Shown here: piece after piece, positions 1 to 7,151 of the stretch
How the letters are laid out: every line of letters starts with the position of its first letter
Position numbering within the stretch: the first letter of the stretch is position 1
Assembly (NCBI RefSeq): GCF_016735595.1
Contig: NZ_JAERRB010000003.1
Coordinates: forward strand, 113,401 to 177,400
From: Chryseolinea lacunae
GTDB lineage: Bacteria; Bacteroidota; Bacteroidia; Cytophagales; Cyclobacteriaceae
Reading direction: 5' to 3'
Length of the DNA: 64,000 bases
Made by a program: the position numbers and the translations under genes
Notes under the pieces: generated by a model
What the model was told of the DNA's origin: nothing
Databases searched by the model: none
The model's input: the letters and a program-made list of their open reading frames with translations, nothing else

Positions 1-204
1 ATATGAGCCCACGAAAGTATTAAAAAGAAAAGGCGATCTTTCGAATCGCCTTTCTTCTAGTAGCGGGGACAGGACTCGAACCTGTGTCCGCCAGCTGGCG
101 GATATGAGCCCAACGAACGTATCAAAAAAGAAAAGGCGATCTTTCGAATCGCCTTTCTTCTAGTAGCGGGGACAGGACTCGAACCTGTGTCCGCCAGCTG
201 GCGG
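1..204 (-). repeat. Tandem relics of the tRNA-fMet 3' half plus terminator (two copies, the first cut by the window edge)
   Basis: Two units begin at 1 and 102, and a third copy of the pattern begins at 205 and runs into the intact tRNA, giving a period of about 101-103 bp. On the minus strand each unit carries the end of the D arm, the 5' half of the anticodon stem and the CAT-containing loop, then a 16-bp palindrome, then an intact T arm and acceptor 3' strand, then a hairpin terminator (stem 29-37/45-53 in unit 1, 132-140/148-156 in unit 2). The acceptor 5' strand and most of the D arm are missing, so no complete tRNA can fold from these units. They appear to be duplications of the functional gene's 3' half with its terminator. 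Unit 1 is slightly decayed relative to unit 2. More copies may lie left of the window. Confidence 0.85.
87..102. repeat. 16-bp perfect palindrome inside a tRNA relic (copy 1)
   Basis: The sequence TCCGCCAGCTGGCGGA equals its own reverse complement. It sits exactly where the intact tRNA-fMet has the 10-nt stretch ACCCAAAGGT, between the anticodon loop and the T arm. An identical copy lies at 190-205 and a diverged hairpin version at 399-414. Confidence 0.9.
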
Positions 205-205
205 A
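190..205. repeat. 16-bp perfect palindrome inside a tRNA relic (copy 2)
   Basis: Identical to the copy at 87-102 and in the same position relative to the flanking tRNA sequence. The exact 103-bp offset shows that it travelled with the tandem duplication or was inserted before it. Confidence 0.9.
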
Positions 206-225
206 TATGAGCCCAACGAACGTAT

Positions 226-258
226 CAAAAAAGAAGAGGCGATCTTTCGGATCGCCTC
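226..258 (-). terminator. Rho-independent terminator of tRNA-fMet
   Basis: A 9-bp stem (236-244 with 250-258) with a 5-nt loop, followed on the minus strand by a T-rich run. It lies 9 nt after the 3' end of the intact tRNA and is the ancestor or sibling of the hairpins in the two upstream relic units. Confidence 0.85.
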
Positions 259-266
259 TCTCTAAG

Positions 267-339
<73 letters not shown>

Positions 340-388
340 ATATGTTTTTGTAGGAACTTCTTTCCTATTTGTTATTCTCTCTCTCTTC

Positions 389-452
389 TGAACCTGTGTC
401 CGCCCCTCGGCGGATATGAGCCCAACGAGCTACCAACTGCTCCACCCCGCGA
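389..452 (-). pseudogene. 5' relic of tRNA-fMet with a hairpin insertion
   Basis: On the minus strand this copy has a perfect acceptor 5' strand, D arm and anticodon 5' arm of tRNA-fMet, then a hairpin (399-414, 6-bp stem and CCTC/GAGG loop) in place of the anticodon 3' strand and variable loop, then only the start of the T arm. Sequence after 389 no longer matches the T loop and the acceptor 3' strand is absent. It cannot fold as a tRNA. It lies on the promoter-proximal side of the intact tRNA, so both would be co-transcribed. Confidence 0.85.
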
Positions 453-545
453 TGTATCTTTAGTGAAAACCCTTCCGGCTTTCTATATTCTTTCAACTTT
501 ATTCGTCGATTTAAAGTTTCCGGAGGCGGTTATTTAAATCGTTCG

Positions 546-553
546 CAAAAGTA
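546..553 (-). promoter_or_regulatory. Candidate -7 box for the tRNA-fMet transcript
   Basis: The minus strand reads TACTTTTG, matching the Bacteroidota TAnnTTTG consensus, with a TTG at 576-574 and a 20-nt gap, a plausible -33 element. It points toward the tRNA array. The region overlaps the divergent era promoter. Confidence 0.6.
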
Positions 554-578
554 GGTCGCTCACATTTAAAAAACAAGT

Positions 579-586
579 TACCTTTG
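579..586 (+). promoter_or_regulatory. Candidate -7 box for era
   Basis: TACCTTTG matches TAnnTTTG and ends only 9 nt before the era ATG at 596, implying a 5' leader of a few nucleotides. No good -33 TTG is seen at the expected distance. Confidence 0.55.
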
Positions 587-595
587 CAAATCATT

Positions 596-1483
596 ATGGC
601 AGAAACATCTTTTAAGTCTGGGTTTGTGAGCATCGTGGGGAAACCCAATGTGGGCAAGTCATCGCTCATGAACAAGCTTATGGGTGAAAACCTGTCGATT
701 ATCACGGCGAAGGCGCAAACAACGCGACATCGCATCATGGGCATCCTCAACGGCGACGACTATCAGCTGGTGTATTCGGACACGCCGGGCATTCTGGAGC
801 CAAAATATTCTTTGCACGAAGCCATGATGACCTACGTGAAAGTATCGTTGCAGGACGCCGATGCCATATTATTGGTGGTTGCCCTCGAAGACAAGTTTGA
901 GCCCGAGTTGTTCGAACGGTTTCTCAGAATGCAGACACCCATCTTTTTGGTCATCAATAAAATTGACAGGGCCAAGGGGTCGCAGGTGCTCGACAAGGGC
1001 ACCTATTGGAAGGAATGTATCCCCAACATCCAGGAAATTTTGCCGGTGTCGGCCAAAACGGGCGAGAATGTGGACCAGCTGTTGCCCAAATTGCTGGCGC
1101 TGATGCCCGAACATCCGCCGTTTTTCCCAAAAGATGAATACACTGACCGCACAGAGCGGTTCTTTGCCTCGGAAATTATCCGCGAAAAAATATTTCTCAA
1201 CTACGAGCAGGAGATTCCCTATAGCACAGAGGTCTCCATCCAGTCGTTTAAAGAAGCCGACGACATCATTCGCATCAGCGCCACCATCTATGTGGAACGC
1301 GACTCGCAGAAGGGCATCATCATTGGTAAGGGCGCCAGCCTCATAAAGAAAGTGGGCATCGAGGCGCGGCAGGACATGGAAGTTTTTTTCAACAAAAAAG
1401 TTTTCCTCGAGACCCACGTAAAGGTGGCCGACAACTGGCGCAAGCAGGCGTTCAAGCTCAAACAATTTGGCTACCTCGAATAA
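596..1483 (+). CDS. era: GTPase Era
   Basis: Era is an essential GTPase that binds the 3' end of 16S rRNA during 30S subunit maturation. The 295-residue protein has G1 GKPNVGKS at residues 15-22, then G3 DTPG and G4 NKID, and a C-terminal KH RNA-binding domain with the GKGASLIKK loop. Length is normal for the family. The reading frame is open from a TTG at 584, but that codon overlaps the promoter box, so the ATG at 596 is preferred. der follows 42 bp downstream on the same strand, so the two ribosome-assembly GTPases may share a transcript. Confidence 0.97.
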   Translation: MAETSFKSGFVSIVGKPNVGKSSLMNKLMGENLSIITAKAQTTRHRIMGILNGDDYQLVYSDTPGILEPKYSLHEAMMTYVKVSLQDADAILLVVALEDKFEPELFERFLRMQTPIFLVINKIDRAKGSQVLDKGTYWKECIPNIQEILPVSAKTGENVDQLLPKLLALMPEHPPFFPKDEYTDRTERFFASEIIREKIFLNYEQEIPYSTEVSIQSFKEADDIIRISATIYVERDSQKGIIIGKGASLIKKVGIEARQDMEVFFNKKVFLETHVKVADNWRKQAFKLKQFGYLE

Positions 1484-1525
1484 TTAAAAGAAAAAGATTT
1501 TACTCATCATCACTCAATACTAAAG

Positions 1526-2833
1526 ATGTCAAACATTGTAGCAATCGTCGGCCGACCCAACGTGGGCAAGTCCACCTTCTTTAACCGGTTGGTGGAAAAG
1601 CGCCAGGCCATTATGGACAACATGTCCGGCGTGACACGCGACCGTCATTATGGATATGCCGAATGGATCGGAAAATATTTTACCGTTATAGATACCGGTG
1701 GGTATGTGACCGGCTCGGAAGATAAATTCGAAGCACAGATCCGCCGCCAGGTGAAGCTGGCCATCGACGAAGCCACCGCCATCATTTTTATGGTGGATGT
1801 GCGCGACGGCATCACCGGGTTCGACAAGGAGTTTGCCAACATTCTGCGCACCTCCAAGAAACCCATCTTTGTGGCAGCCAACAAAACCGACACTCCCGAC
1901 AAGGCCATGCTGGCGGCCGAATTCTATGAATTGAGCTTGGGTGAGATCTATCCCATCTCGTCTGAGAATGGCAGCGGCACAGGCGAACTGCTCGACGAAG
2001 TGGTGAAGACGTTTGCCACCGAAGGTGTTGAAGATCCTGACGCGGGCATTCCCAAGATCACCATTGTGGGTAGGCCAAACGTGGGCAAGTCGTCGTTTCT
2101 CAACGCTTTGTTGGGCACGGAACGCAGCATCGTTACCGACGAGGCCGGCACCACGCGCGATGCCATTCACTCTTACTATAAGATGTATGGCCAGAACTTT
2201 ATCCTTATCGACACGGCCGGTGTGCGCAAGAAAGCCAAGGTGAAAGAAGACATCGAATTCTATTCGGTGCTGCGCTCACTGCGGGCGTTGGAAGAGAGCG
2301 ACGTGTGCATCATCATTGTTGACGCCGAGCGCGGACTCGAAGCACAGGATGTGAACCTCATCAGCCTCGCCGAACGCCAGGGCAAGGGCATGGTGATTAT
2401 GGTGAACAAGTGGGACCTCATTGAAAAAGACTCGAAGACCTCGGACAAATTCAAGAAAGAGATCGAAGAAAAAATAGCCCCCATAGACTACCTGCCCATT
2501 GTTTTTGCGTCGGTTTTGACCAAACAGCGCATTTTCCAGGTGATCGAGAAAACGGTGCAGGTATTCGAAAACAAGACCAAAAAGATACCGACCTCCAAGC
2601 TGAACGACCTCATTTTACCGGAAATTGAACGCCAGCCGCCCCCGTCCATCAAGGGCAAGCACATCAACATTAAGTACATAACCCAGGTAAATGCACGGTT
2701 TCCATCGTTTGTTTTCTTCTGTAACCTGCCGCAGTACATACAGCCTTCCTATGAGCGCTTCCTTGAAAACAAGATGCGCGAACACTTCGATTTTGAAGGC
2801 GTGCCCCTTCGTATAATCTTCCGTAAAAAATAA
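1526..2833 (+). CDS. der: Ribosome biogenesis GTPase Der (EngA)
   Basis: Der is a double-GTPase needed for assembly of the 50S subunit. The 435-residue protein has two GTPase domains in tandem, each with GRPNVGKS (about residues 9-16 and 181-188), separate NKTD and NKWD specificity motifs, and a C-terminal KH-like domain, as in all Der proteins. It follows era on the same strand. A hairpin follows directly (2841-2865). Confidence 0.98.
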   Translation: MSNIVAIVGRPNVGKSTFFNRLVEKRQAIMDNMSGVTRDRHYGYAEWIGKYFTVIDTGGYVTGSEDKFEAQIRRQVKLAIDEATAIIFMVDVRDGITGFDKEFANILRTSKKPIFVAANKTDTPDKAMLAAEFYELSLGEIYPISSENGSGTGELLDEVVKTFATEGVEDPDAGIPKITIVGRPNVGKSSFLNALLGTERSIVTDEAGTTRDAIHSYYKMYGQNFILIDTAGVRKKAKVKEDIEFYSVLRSLRALEESDVCIIIVDAERGLEAQDVNLISLAERQGKGMVIMVNKWDLIEKDSKTSDKFKKEIEEKIAPIDYLPIVFASVLTKQRIFQVIEKTVQVFENKTKKIPTSKLNDLILPEIERQPPPSIKGKHINIKYITQVNARFPSFVFFCNLPQYIQPSYERFLENKMREHFDFEGVPLRIIFRKK

Positions 2834-2840
2834 ATTTTAT

Positions 2841-2865
2841 TACCCCGCTCCTTGGGAGTGGGGTA
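2841..2865 (+). terminator. Hairpin terminator after der
   Basis: An 11-bp stem including one G-T pair, with a TTG loop. The T tract after it is weak on the plus strand. The loop TTG also lies 18 nt before the -7 box of the next gene and could double as its -33 element. Confidence 0.55.
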
Positions 2866-2872
2866 ATACTAT

Positions 2873-2880
2873 TATATTTG
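2873..2880 (+). promoter_or_regulatory. Candidate -7 box for the small lipoprotein gene
   Basis: TATATTTG matches TAnnTTTG and ends 27 nt before the ATG at 2908. A TTG lies at 2852-2854. Confidence 0.6.
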
Positions 2881-2907
2881 CGGTGAATTTTTTAAAACCT
2901 GTAAACT

Positions 2908-3087
2908 ATGAAAAAATTGATCGCATTTGTAGCCGTGTGTGGCTTCGCTTTGGCATTTGTTGCTTGTGGCAAGAAAGCTGAAACTGCTGAAACTGTAGAT
3001 TCTGCTGCTGTTGCTCCTGCACCTGTTGTAGCTGACACAACTGTTGCTGATTCTGCTGCTGTTGCAGTTGATTCTGCTGCACACTAA
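2908..3087 (+). CDS. Small Ala/Val-rich lipoprotein, function unknown
   Basis: The 59-residue product starts MKKLIAFVAVCGFALAFVAC, a signal peptide with a lipobox-like FVAC at Cys20. After it comes a low-complexity acidic tail rich in Ala, Val, Thr and Asp with three copies of DSAA. The mature part has no recognisable domain and is probably an unstructured surface or periplasmic lipopeptide. Codon choice (GCT, GTT, GAA) is noticeably more T-rich than in the GC-leaning neighbours, as in strongly expressed genes. It has its own candidate promoter (2873-2880) and a strong terminator (3111-3139), so it looks like a stand-alone transcript. Confidence 0.8.
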   Translation: MKKLIAFVAVCGFALAFVACGKKAETAETVDSAAVAPAPVVADTTVADSAAVAVDSAAH

Positions 3088-3110
3088 TCAGTCTGCAAAG
3101 ATTTGACGAA

Positions 3111-3139
3111 AGGCTTTAGGATACTAAAGCCTTTTTTTA
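3111..3139 (+). terminator. Rho-independent terminator after the small lipoprotein
   Basis: A perfect 9-bp stem AGGCTTTAG/CTAAAGCCT (3111-3119 with 3124-3132), a 4-nt loop and seven Ts. Confidence 0.9.
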
Positions 3140-3156
3140 TTTCCTTCACTTTTTCT

Positions 3157-3783
3157 ATGACCGCCGACAAGGTTTTTACTATCCTGCAAACGCATGTTCC
3201 AGCCACGGCGGTAGACTACTGCTTCGCGCTCTGGAAAGATAGTCCCTTCGAACTGAAGCTCACCAAGAGCCGGCAAACCAAAGTGGGCGATTTCACCAGC
3301 AAGCATACCCGCGCACACCCGCGCATAACACTCAACCACGACCTCAATCCCTACCTCTTCCTCACAACGTATGTGCATGAGGTTGCTCACCTCCGTGTGT
3401 ATGTGAAGTTTGGTGGCCGTGTGGATCCGCATGGCGAGAAATGGAAGACCATGTTCACCGATTTGCTGGTGCCCCTGCTCTGGGAAAGTGTTTTTCCGGA
3501 CGAAATCTTACATGAGCTGCGCCGTCACATGATCAACCCGAAGGCTAGTTCTTTTGCCGACACCGAGCTCACGGCCGCCTTCCGGAAGTTCGACAAAAAT
3601 GCCCAGGCGCTGGCCGTGCTGTCTGACATTCCCGAGGGCAGCATCTTCAAACTTCAGGGCAAATTCTTCATTAAAGGCAAGCTTCGGCGCACCCGGGTGC
3701 TCTGCAAAGAATTGAAGTCTAAACGCGATTATCTGGTTCCCGTAGACGCGCTGGTAAGCAACGTTCAGTTGAGCCTTCTTTGA
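3157..3783 (+). CDS. SprT-like zinc metalloprotein
   Basis: The 208-residue protein has the HEVAH zinc motif followed by HGEKWK, the SprT-like signature (His-Glu-x-x-His, then a third His before Trp). SprT-family members include bacterial SprT and eukaryotic SPRTN, which digests DNA-protein crosslinks; the bacterial role is not well known. The frame opens at a TTG at 3103 inside the preceding terminator, so the ATG at 3157 (MTADKVF) is taken as the start. Its 3' end overlaps the convergent minus-strand gene by 19 bp. Confidence 0.85.
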   Translation: MTADKVFTILQTHVPATAVDYCFALWKDSPFELKLTKSRQTKVGDFTSKHTRAHPRITLNHDLNPYLFLTTYVHEVAHLRVYVKFGGRVDPHGEKWKTMFTDLLVPLLWESVFPDEILHELRRHMINPKASSFADTELTAAFRKFDKNAQALAVLSDIPEGSIFKLQGKFFIKGKLRRTRVLCKELKSKRDYLVPVDALVSNVQLSLL

Positions 3784-4331
3784 ACAAGGCTGTCTACGAG
3801 GTCGAAAAAGTTTAGCGGTTGCAGCGTCCGCCAATGGGGAATCTGCAAGGTGCCACCCATGTTCACATAAGTGTCGATGTGATATTTTTTGAACTCGTCG
3901 AGAATGAAGTCGGGAAAAGACACCGCGGCAATCCAGCCATCTTCCACATCTTCAAACCACTCTTCATAGTAGCTGTCGTCGGAGCCGTGAAAGTTGAGAA
4001 TGTTTTCGCCGATAAGAATAAACTTGTTGATGCCTTCATTGACCATGACCTCCAGCAGGTTTCGCTTCAGGGTCATGATGTCGTTGTTGAGGGTGTCGTT
4101 CCACTCGCCAATGAATTCGATCACGGTGAATCCCTGCGCATAGTCGGCGTAGAGAATTTTTACATAGAGTGTTTCGGAGCCTATCGAATCCCAGGCCGGG
4201 TCGATGTAGTAGCCATAGATGGTTTCTGAATATACATCGTGATTATATTCCTTGCCGTGAAAGGGTGAACGCTCGTCGGCGGCAGGGTCGTAGTATTTCA
4301 GCCAGTTATAGTAAGGTTCAATTTGATGCAT
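3765..4331 (-). CDS. Hypothetical protein coupled to murQ
   Basis: The 188-residue protein is rich in Tyr, Trp, Asp and Glu, with no signal peptide, membrane segment or motif I recognise. It starts inside the end of murQ (14-bp overlap in another frame), so translation is probably coupled and the protein is made with MurQ and the upstream kinase. An acidic aromatic stretch (GSDDSYYEEWFEDVEDG) lies in the second half. A role in cell-wall sugar recycling is only an inference from position. Its 3' end overlaps the SprT-like gene by 19 bp on the opposite strand. Confidence 0.85.
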   Translation of the reverse strand: MHQIEPYYNWLKYYDPAADERSPFHGKEYNHDVYSETIYGYYIDPAWDSIGSETLYVKILYADYAQGFTVIEFIGEWNDTLNNDIMTLKRNLLEVMVNEGINKFILIGENILNFHGSDDSYYEEWFEDVEDGWIAAVSFPDFILDEFKKYHIDTYVNMGGTLQIPHWRTLQPLNFFDLVDSLVQRRLN

Positions 4332-5133
4332 GGTTCCGACGACTGTCTACAGCTTTTCTCACAGAACCGTGTTGCTGTAGTAATTGTTCGGCTTCGGCAT
4401 AGGGAATTTTCAGTTCGTCCATCACCATTTTCACGCCGCGGTCTACCAGCTTCTCGTTGGTGAGCATCATGTCTACCATTTTGTTTCCACGCACGCGTCC
4501 CAGTTTCACCATCACGGTTGTGGAGAGCATGTTGAGGGCCAGCTTCTGGGCGGTGCCGGCTTTCATGCGGGTGCTGCCCGTCACAAACTCGGGCCCGGTG
4601 ATGAGTTCTATCGGGAAGTCGGCCGCGGCGGCCACCAGCGAGTTGCTGTTGCACACCACGCAGCCGGTGGCTACCCCGTTGATGCGCGCGTCGTTCAACC
4701 CGCCAATCACATAGGGTGTTCGTCCGGAGGCGGCAATGCCTACCAGCACATCCTGCCGGTTGATAGAGTATTCTTCAAGATCTTTCCAGGCTTGTGTGGC
4801 GTTGTCTTCGGCGTTCTCCACAGCCTTGCGAATGGCACCGTCGCCACCGGCAATAAGGCCTATCACTTTGCCATGCGGCATGCCGTAGGTAGGCGGAATT
4901 TCAGACGCGTCAACCACGCCCAGCCGACCACTGGTGCCTGCGCCGATATAAAACAGCCTGCCGCCGTGGGTCATGCGATCGACGATCACGTTCACCAGGG
5001 CTTCGATTTGGGGAATGGCTTTTTCAACGGCCAGGGGCACCGTCTTGTCTTCGCGGTTAATGTTCACCAGCAGGTCGCGCACACTCATGTGCTCAAGGTC
5101 CGTGTAGTGCGATGCACCCTCGGTGGTGGACAT
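4318..5133 (-). CDS. murQ: N-acetylmuramic acid 6-phosphate etherase
   Basis: MurQ removes the lactyl ether from MurNAc-6-phosphate to give GlcNAc-6-phosphate plus D-lactate in peptidoglycan recycling. The 271-residue protein has a SIS sugar-isomerase fold. It shows the phosphosugar-binding motif GAGTSGRLG (residues 64-72) and DASEIPPT with Glu78, matching the catalytic glutamate proposed for the E. coli enzyme. The signature TGSTRMKAGTAQK follows. It is slightly shorter than E. coli MurQ (298). It starts 1 bp after the stop of the upstream sugar kinase, so the two enzymes are made from one transcript. Confidence 0.96.
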   Translation of the reverse strand: MSTTEGASHYTDLEHMSVRDLLVNINREDKTVPLAVEKAIPQIEALVNVIVDRMTHGGRLFYIGAGTSGRLGVVDASEIPPTYGMPHGKVIGLIAGGDGAIRKAVENAEDNATQAWKDLEEYSINRQDVLVGIAASGRTPYVIGGLNDARINGVATGCVVCNSNSLVAAAADFPIELITGPEFVTGSTRMKAGTAQKLALNMLSTTVMVKLGRVRGNKMVDMMLTNEKLVDRGVKMVMDELKIPYAEAEQLLQQHGSVRKAVDSRRNHASN

Positions 5134-5134
5134 A

Positions 5135-5980
5135 CTAGTTCAGGTCTTTTTGGTGGAACAGTGTGAGGCCGGCTATGGGGCCTTCCAGAATATTTTTCAC
5201 GGCGATGCCTTTGTCGGCTGCTACCTGGCGCAGGATGTCGCTGAAGTAGAACGAGATGGAGCCGGTGAAGTGCACCTTCAGGGTCTTGTAGTTTTCATAC
5301 TTCATCACGTTGTTCTCATAGAACTCGGCAAAGCTGCTATAGACAAGCTGATAGCAATAGGGTTCTTTGAGGTGCTGGAAGATGAACTTGGTGAAGCTGG
5401 CCAGGAAAGCGCTGGGTCGTTCCTGCTGGTATATCTTCTCCAGAAACTCTTCGCGCGAAAGCGGGAAACGTTCGTGAAATTGCTTGCGCAGTCCTTCGGG
5501 CATGAGGTCGCGGAGATAGTCTACCAAAAATTTACGACCGATGTTTGCACCCGAACCTTCGTCGGCCAGAATCCAGCCGAGGTTGGCAACGTTGTCCACA
5601 ATGGTTTCTCCATCGTATAAACAAGAGTTTGACCCGGTGCCCATGATGCAGGCAATGCCCGGCTCGTGGCCACACAACGCGCGCGCCGCTGCCAACAGAT
5701 CCCACCCGATCTCGATCTGTGCCTCGGGGAAAAATTCGAGGAAGGCGCTCTTGATGGTGAGTTGATTCTTGGTCGACGAAACGCCGGCGCCATAGAAGAA
5801 GATCTTCGTGACGGGGTGCTTGATCTTGGGGAGCAGCACTTCGTGTACGTTGCGTTTCAGATCTTCAATGGGTTGATAATACGGATTGAAGCCGGGTGTT
5901 CCGGCCTGATCAATTGTACCATCGGTTTCGAGGAGCCTCCAATCCGTTTTGGACCCTCCGCTATCGGCTATAAGAATCAT
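5135..5980 (-). CDS. BadF/BadG-family amino-sugar kinase (MurNAc or GlcNAc kinase)
   Basis: The 281-residue protein begins MILIADSGGSKTDWRLLE, the phosphate-1 loop of the ASKHA ATPase fold used by BadF/BadG/BcrA and N-acetylglucosamine kinases. It has later glycine-rich motifs (GTGSNSCLY and DEGSGANIG). Lying 1 bp upstream of murQ, it probably phosphorylates MurNAc (and perhaps GlcNAc) freed from peptidoglycan, supplying the MurQ substrate, as MurK does in some bacteria that lack a MurNAc phosphotransferase system. The exact sugar cannot be read from the sequence. It is the first gene of the operon. Confidence 0.85.
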   Translation of the reverse strand: MILIADSGGSKTDWRLLETDGTIDQAGTPGFNPYYQPIEDLKRNVHEVLLPKIKHPVTKIFFYGAGVSSTKNQLTIKSAFLEFFPEAQIEIGWDLLAAARALCGHEPGIACIMGTGSNSCLYDGETIVDNVANLGWILADEGSGANIGRKFLVDYLRDLMPEGLRKQFHERFPLSREEFLEKIYQQERPSAFLASFTKFIFQHLKEPYCYQLVYSSFAEFYENNVMKYENYKTLKVHFTGSISFYFSDILRQVAADKGIAVKNILEGPIAGLTLFHQKDLN

Positions 5981-6032
5981 GTGCTGGTGTGTGTTCGTTC
6001 CCTCATGGACATCGTGTGATGCTCACGAGAGG

Positions 6033-6040
6033 CAAAGCTA
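6033..6040 (-). promoter_or_regulatory. Candidate -7 box for the kinase-murQ operon
   Basis: The minus strand reads TAGCTTTG, 52 nt upstream of the kinase start codon. No convincing -33 element is seen. Confidence 0.45.
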
Positions 6041-6130
6041 AGCTATGTATTTAACAGAAAAAATAGGAAGGCCTAATGTGTTCGTGTGCGCACAGATTTT
6101 TTATCCGAACACTACACTTTGGTTAACACA

Positions 6131-6370
6131 TCACGGCTTTAGTTTGCCGACCACTACGAATTTGTCGAATACCTGTGCAGTGTGTGGTGCGTCTTTCAGT
6201 TCGTCGGTCAGGTCCTGGCCAGCCCAGTGTTCGTAGTGTTTTCCTCGGAGCCAAAGGCGCGAGCGGGTCACGTCATAGATCAGTCCGTTGAGGGCAACCC
6301 ACACTTCGGGTTTGTCCTGGCCGTTGCGTAGTGCGAGATACGACCGCGTGTATTCAGGGAGGTTGTCCAT
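6131..6370 (-). CDS. Cytochrome b5-like domain protein
   Basis: The 79-residue single-domain protein carries the LNGLIYDVTRSRLW and HYEHWAGQDLTDEL pattern of the short bacterial cytochrome b5-like heme/steroid-binding family. The classical HPGG heme-ligand motif of microsomal b5 is absent; the histidines in GKHYEHWAG and APHT are possible ligands. No membrane segment or signal peptide is seen. It starts 2 bp after the stop of the RDD-family gene upstream, so the two are co-transcribed. Whether it binds heme is unknown. Confidence 0.8.
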   Translation of the reverse strand: MDNLPEYTRSYLALRNGQDKPEVWVALNGLIYDVTRSRLWLRGKHYEHWAGQDLTDELKDAPHTAQVFDKFVVVGKLKP

Positions 6371-6371
6371 G

Positions 6372-7109
6372 TCACCTTCCAGCCGTTAGGTTGCTGTGGT
6401 CTTTCACCAGCGTGGTAAGGAATTGCACCGGAGGAAGATCGGACTGAATGCCAAGCAAGGCCTTTAGTTTTTCGGTCACCGCTTCTACCGGCTCATAATT
6501 GCCATGATCGCGGTTGGCCTCGAGGGCGCGTTGAATGATTTCAATGTCGCGGGAGTTGAGTTGAACGGCTTGTTCGAATGTTGGAACGTAGGTTTCTTCG
6601 GCGGTGATGAACACTTCGTTGGCCGTTACTTCCTTTTCTTTGGTGAGCTTCACCACCGTGGTGCCGGCCACGATGTCGCCAAGCCGTTGACCTTTGCCTC
6701 CCAACGCGATGATGACCACCGCGATGACGCCCGAGAAAAGTCCGAAGTCGACAATGCAGAAAAGCCAGCGCAGCAGAAAACCTCCCACCGTGGCCGGTGT
6801 GCCGTCGAGCCGCATCACTTTAATTTTCATGACACGTTTGCCCGGCGTTTGCCCATCCATAAAAATCTCGAACAGCAATCCGGCAAACAGAAAGGGAATG
6901 CCGATGAGGATAAACCCGACAATTATAATCCACATATAGTCGTCTTCACCGAATTTGTAGCCCGAATAGATGAGCACCACCGCGATCATCAACACGTAGA
7001 GAAACAATATGATGCGATCGATCAAATAAGCGCCTATGCGTTCGCCAATGCTGGCAAGGGGATAGTCGATAAAAACATTTTGTGTTGTCTGTACCCGAAT
7101 GGTTTGCAT
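6372..7109 (-). CDS. RDD-family membrane protein
   Basis: The 245-residue protein starts with a short cytosolic part and then GERIGAYLIDRIILF, the RDD signature (Arg, then Asp-Arg at the start of the first helix). Several hydrophobic helices follow, then GQTPGKRVMKIKVMR and LLRWLFC, typical of RDD proteins. The soluble C-terminal third is extra. RDD proteins are poorly characterised; some are linked to ion transport. It is divergent from the dipeptidase and heads the minus side of a Bacteroidota envelope cluster that continues on the plus strand. Confidence 0.9.
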   Translation of the reverse strand: MQTIRVQTTQNVFIDYPLASIGERIGAYLIDRIILFLYVLMIAVVLIYSGYKFGEDDYMWIIIVGFILIGIPFLFAGLLFEIFMDGQTPGKRVMKIKVMRLDGTPATVGGFLLRWLFCIVDFGLFSGVIAVVIIALGGKGQRLGDIVAGTTVVKLTKEKEVTANEVFITAEETYVPTFEQAVQLNSRDIEIIQRALEANRDHGNYEPVEAVTEKLKALLGIQSDLPPVQFLTTLVKDHSNLTAGR

Positions 7110-7116
7110 CCACTTC

Positions 7117-7124
7117 TAATTTTG
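7117..7124 (+). promoter_or_regulatory. Candidate -7 box for the dipeptidase gene
   Basis: TAATTTTG matches TAnnTTTG and ends 27 nt before the ATG at 7152. Confidence 0.55.
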
Positions 7125-7151
7125 TGCAATTTTCAAATTAAAGCATTAACC

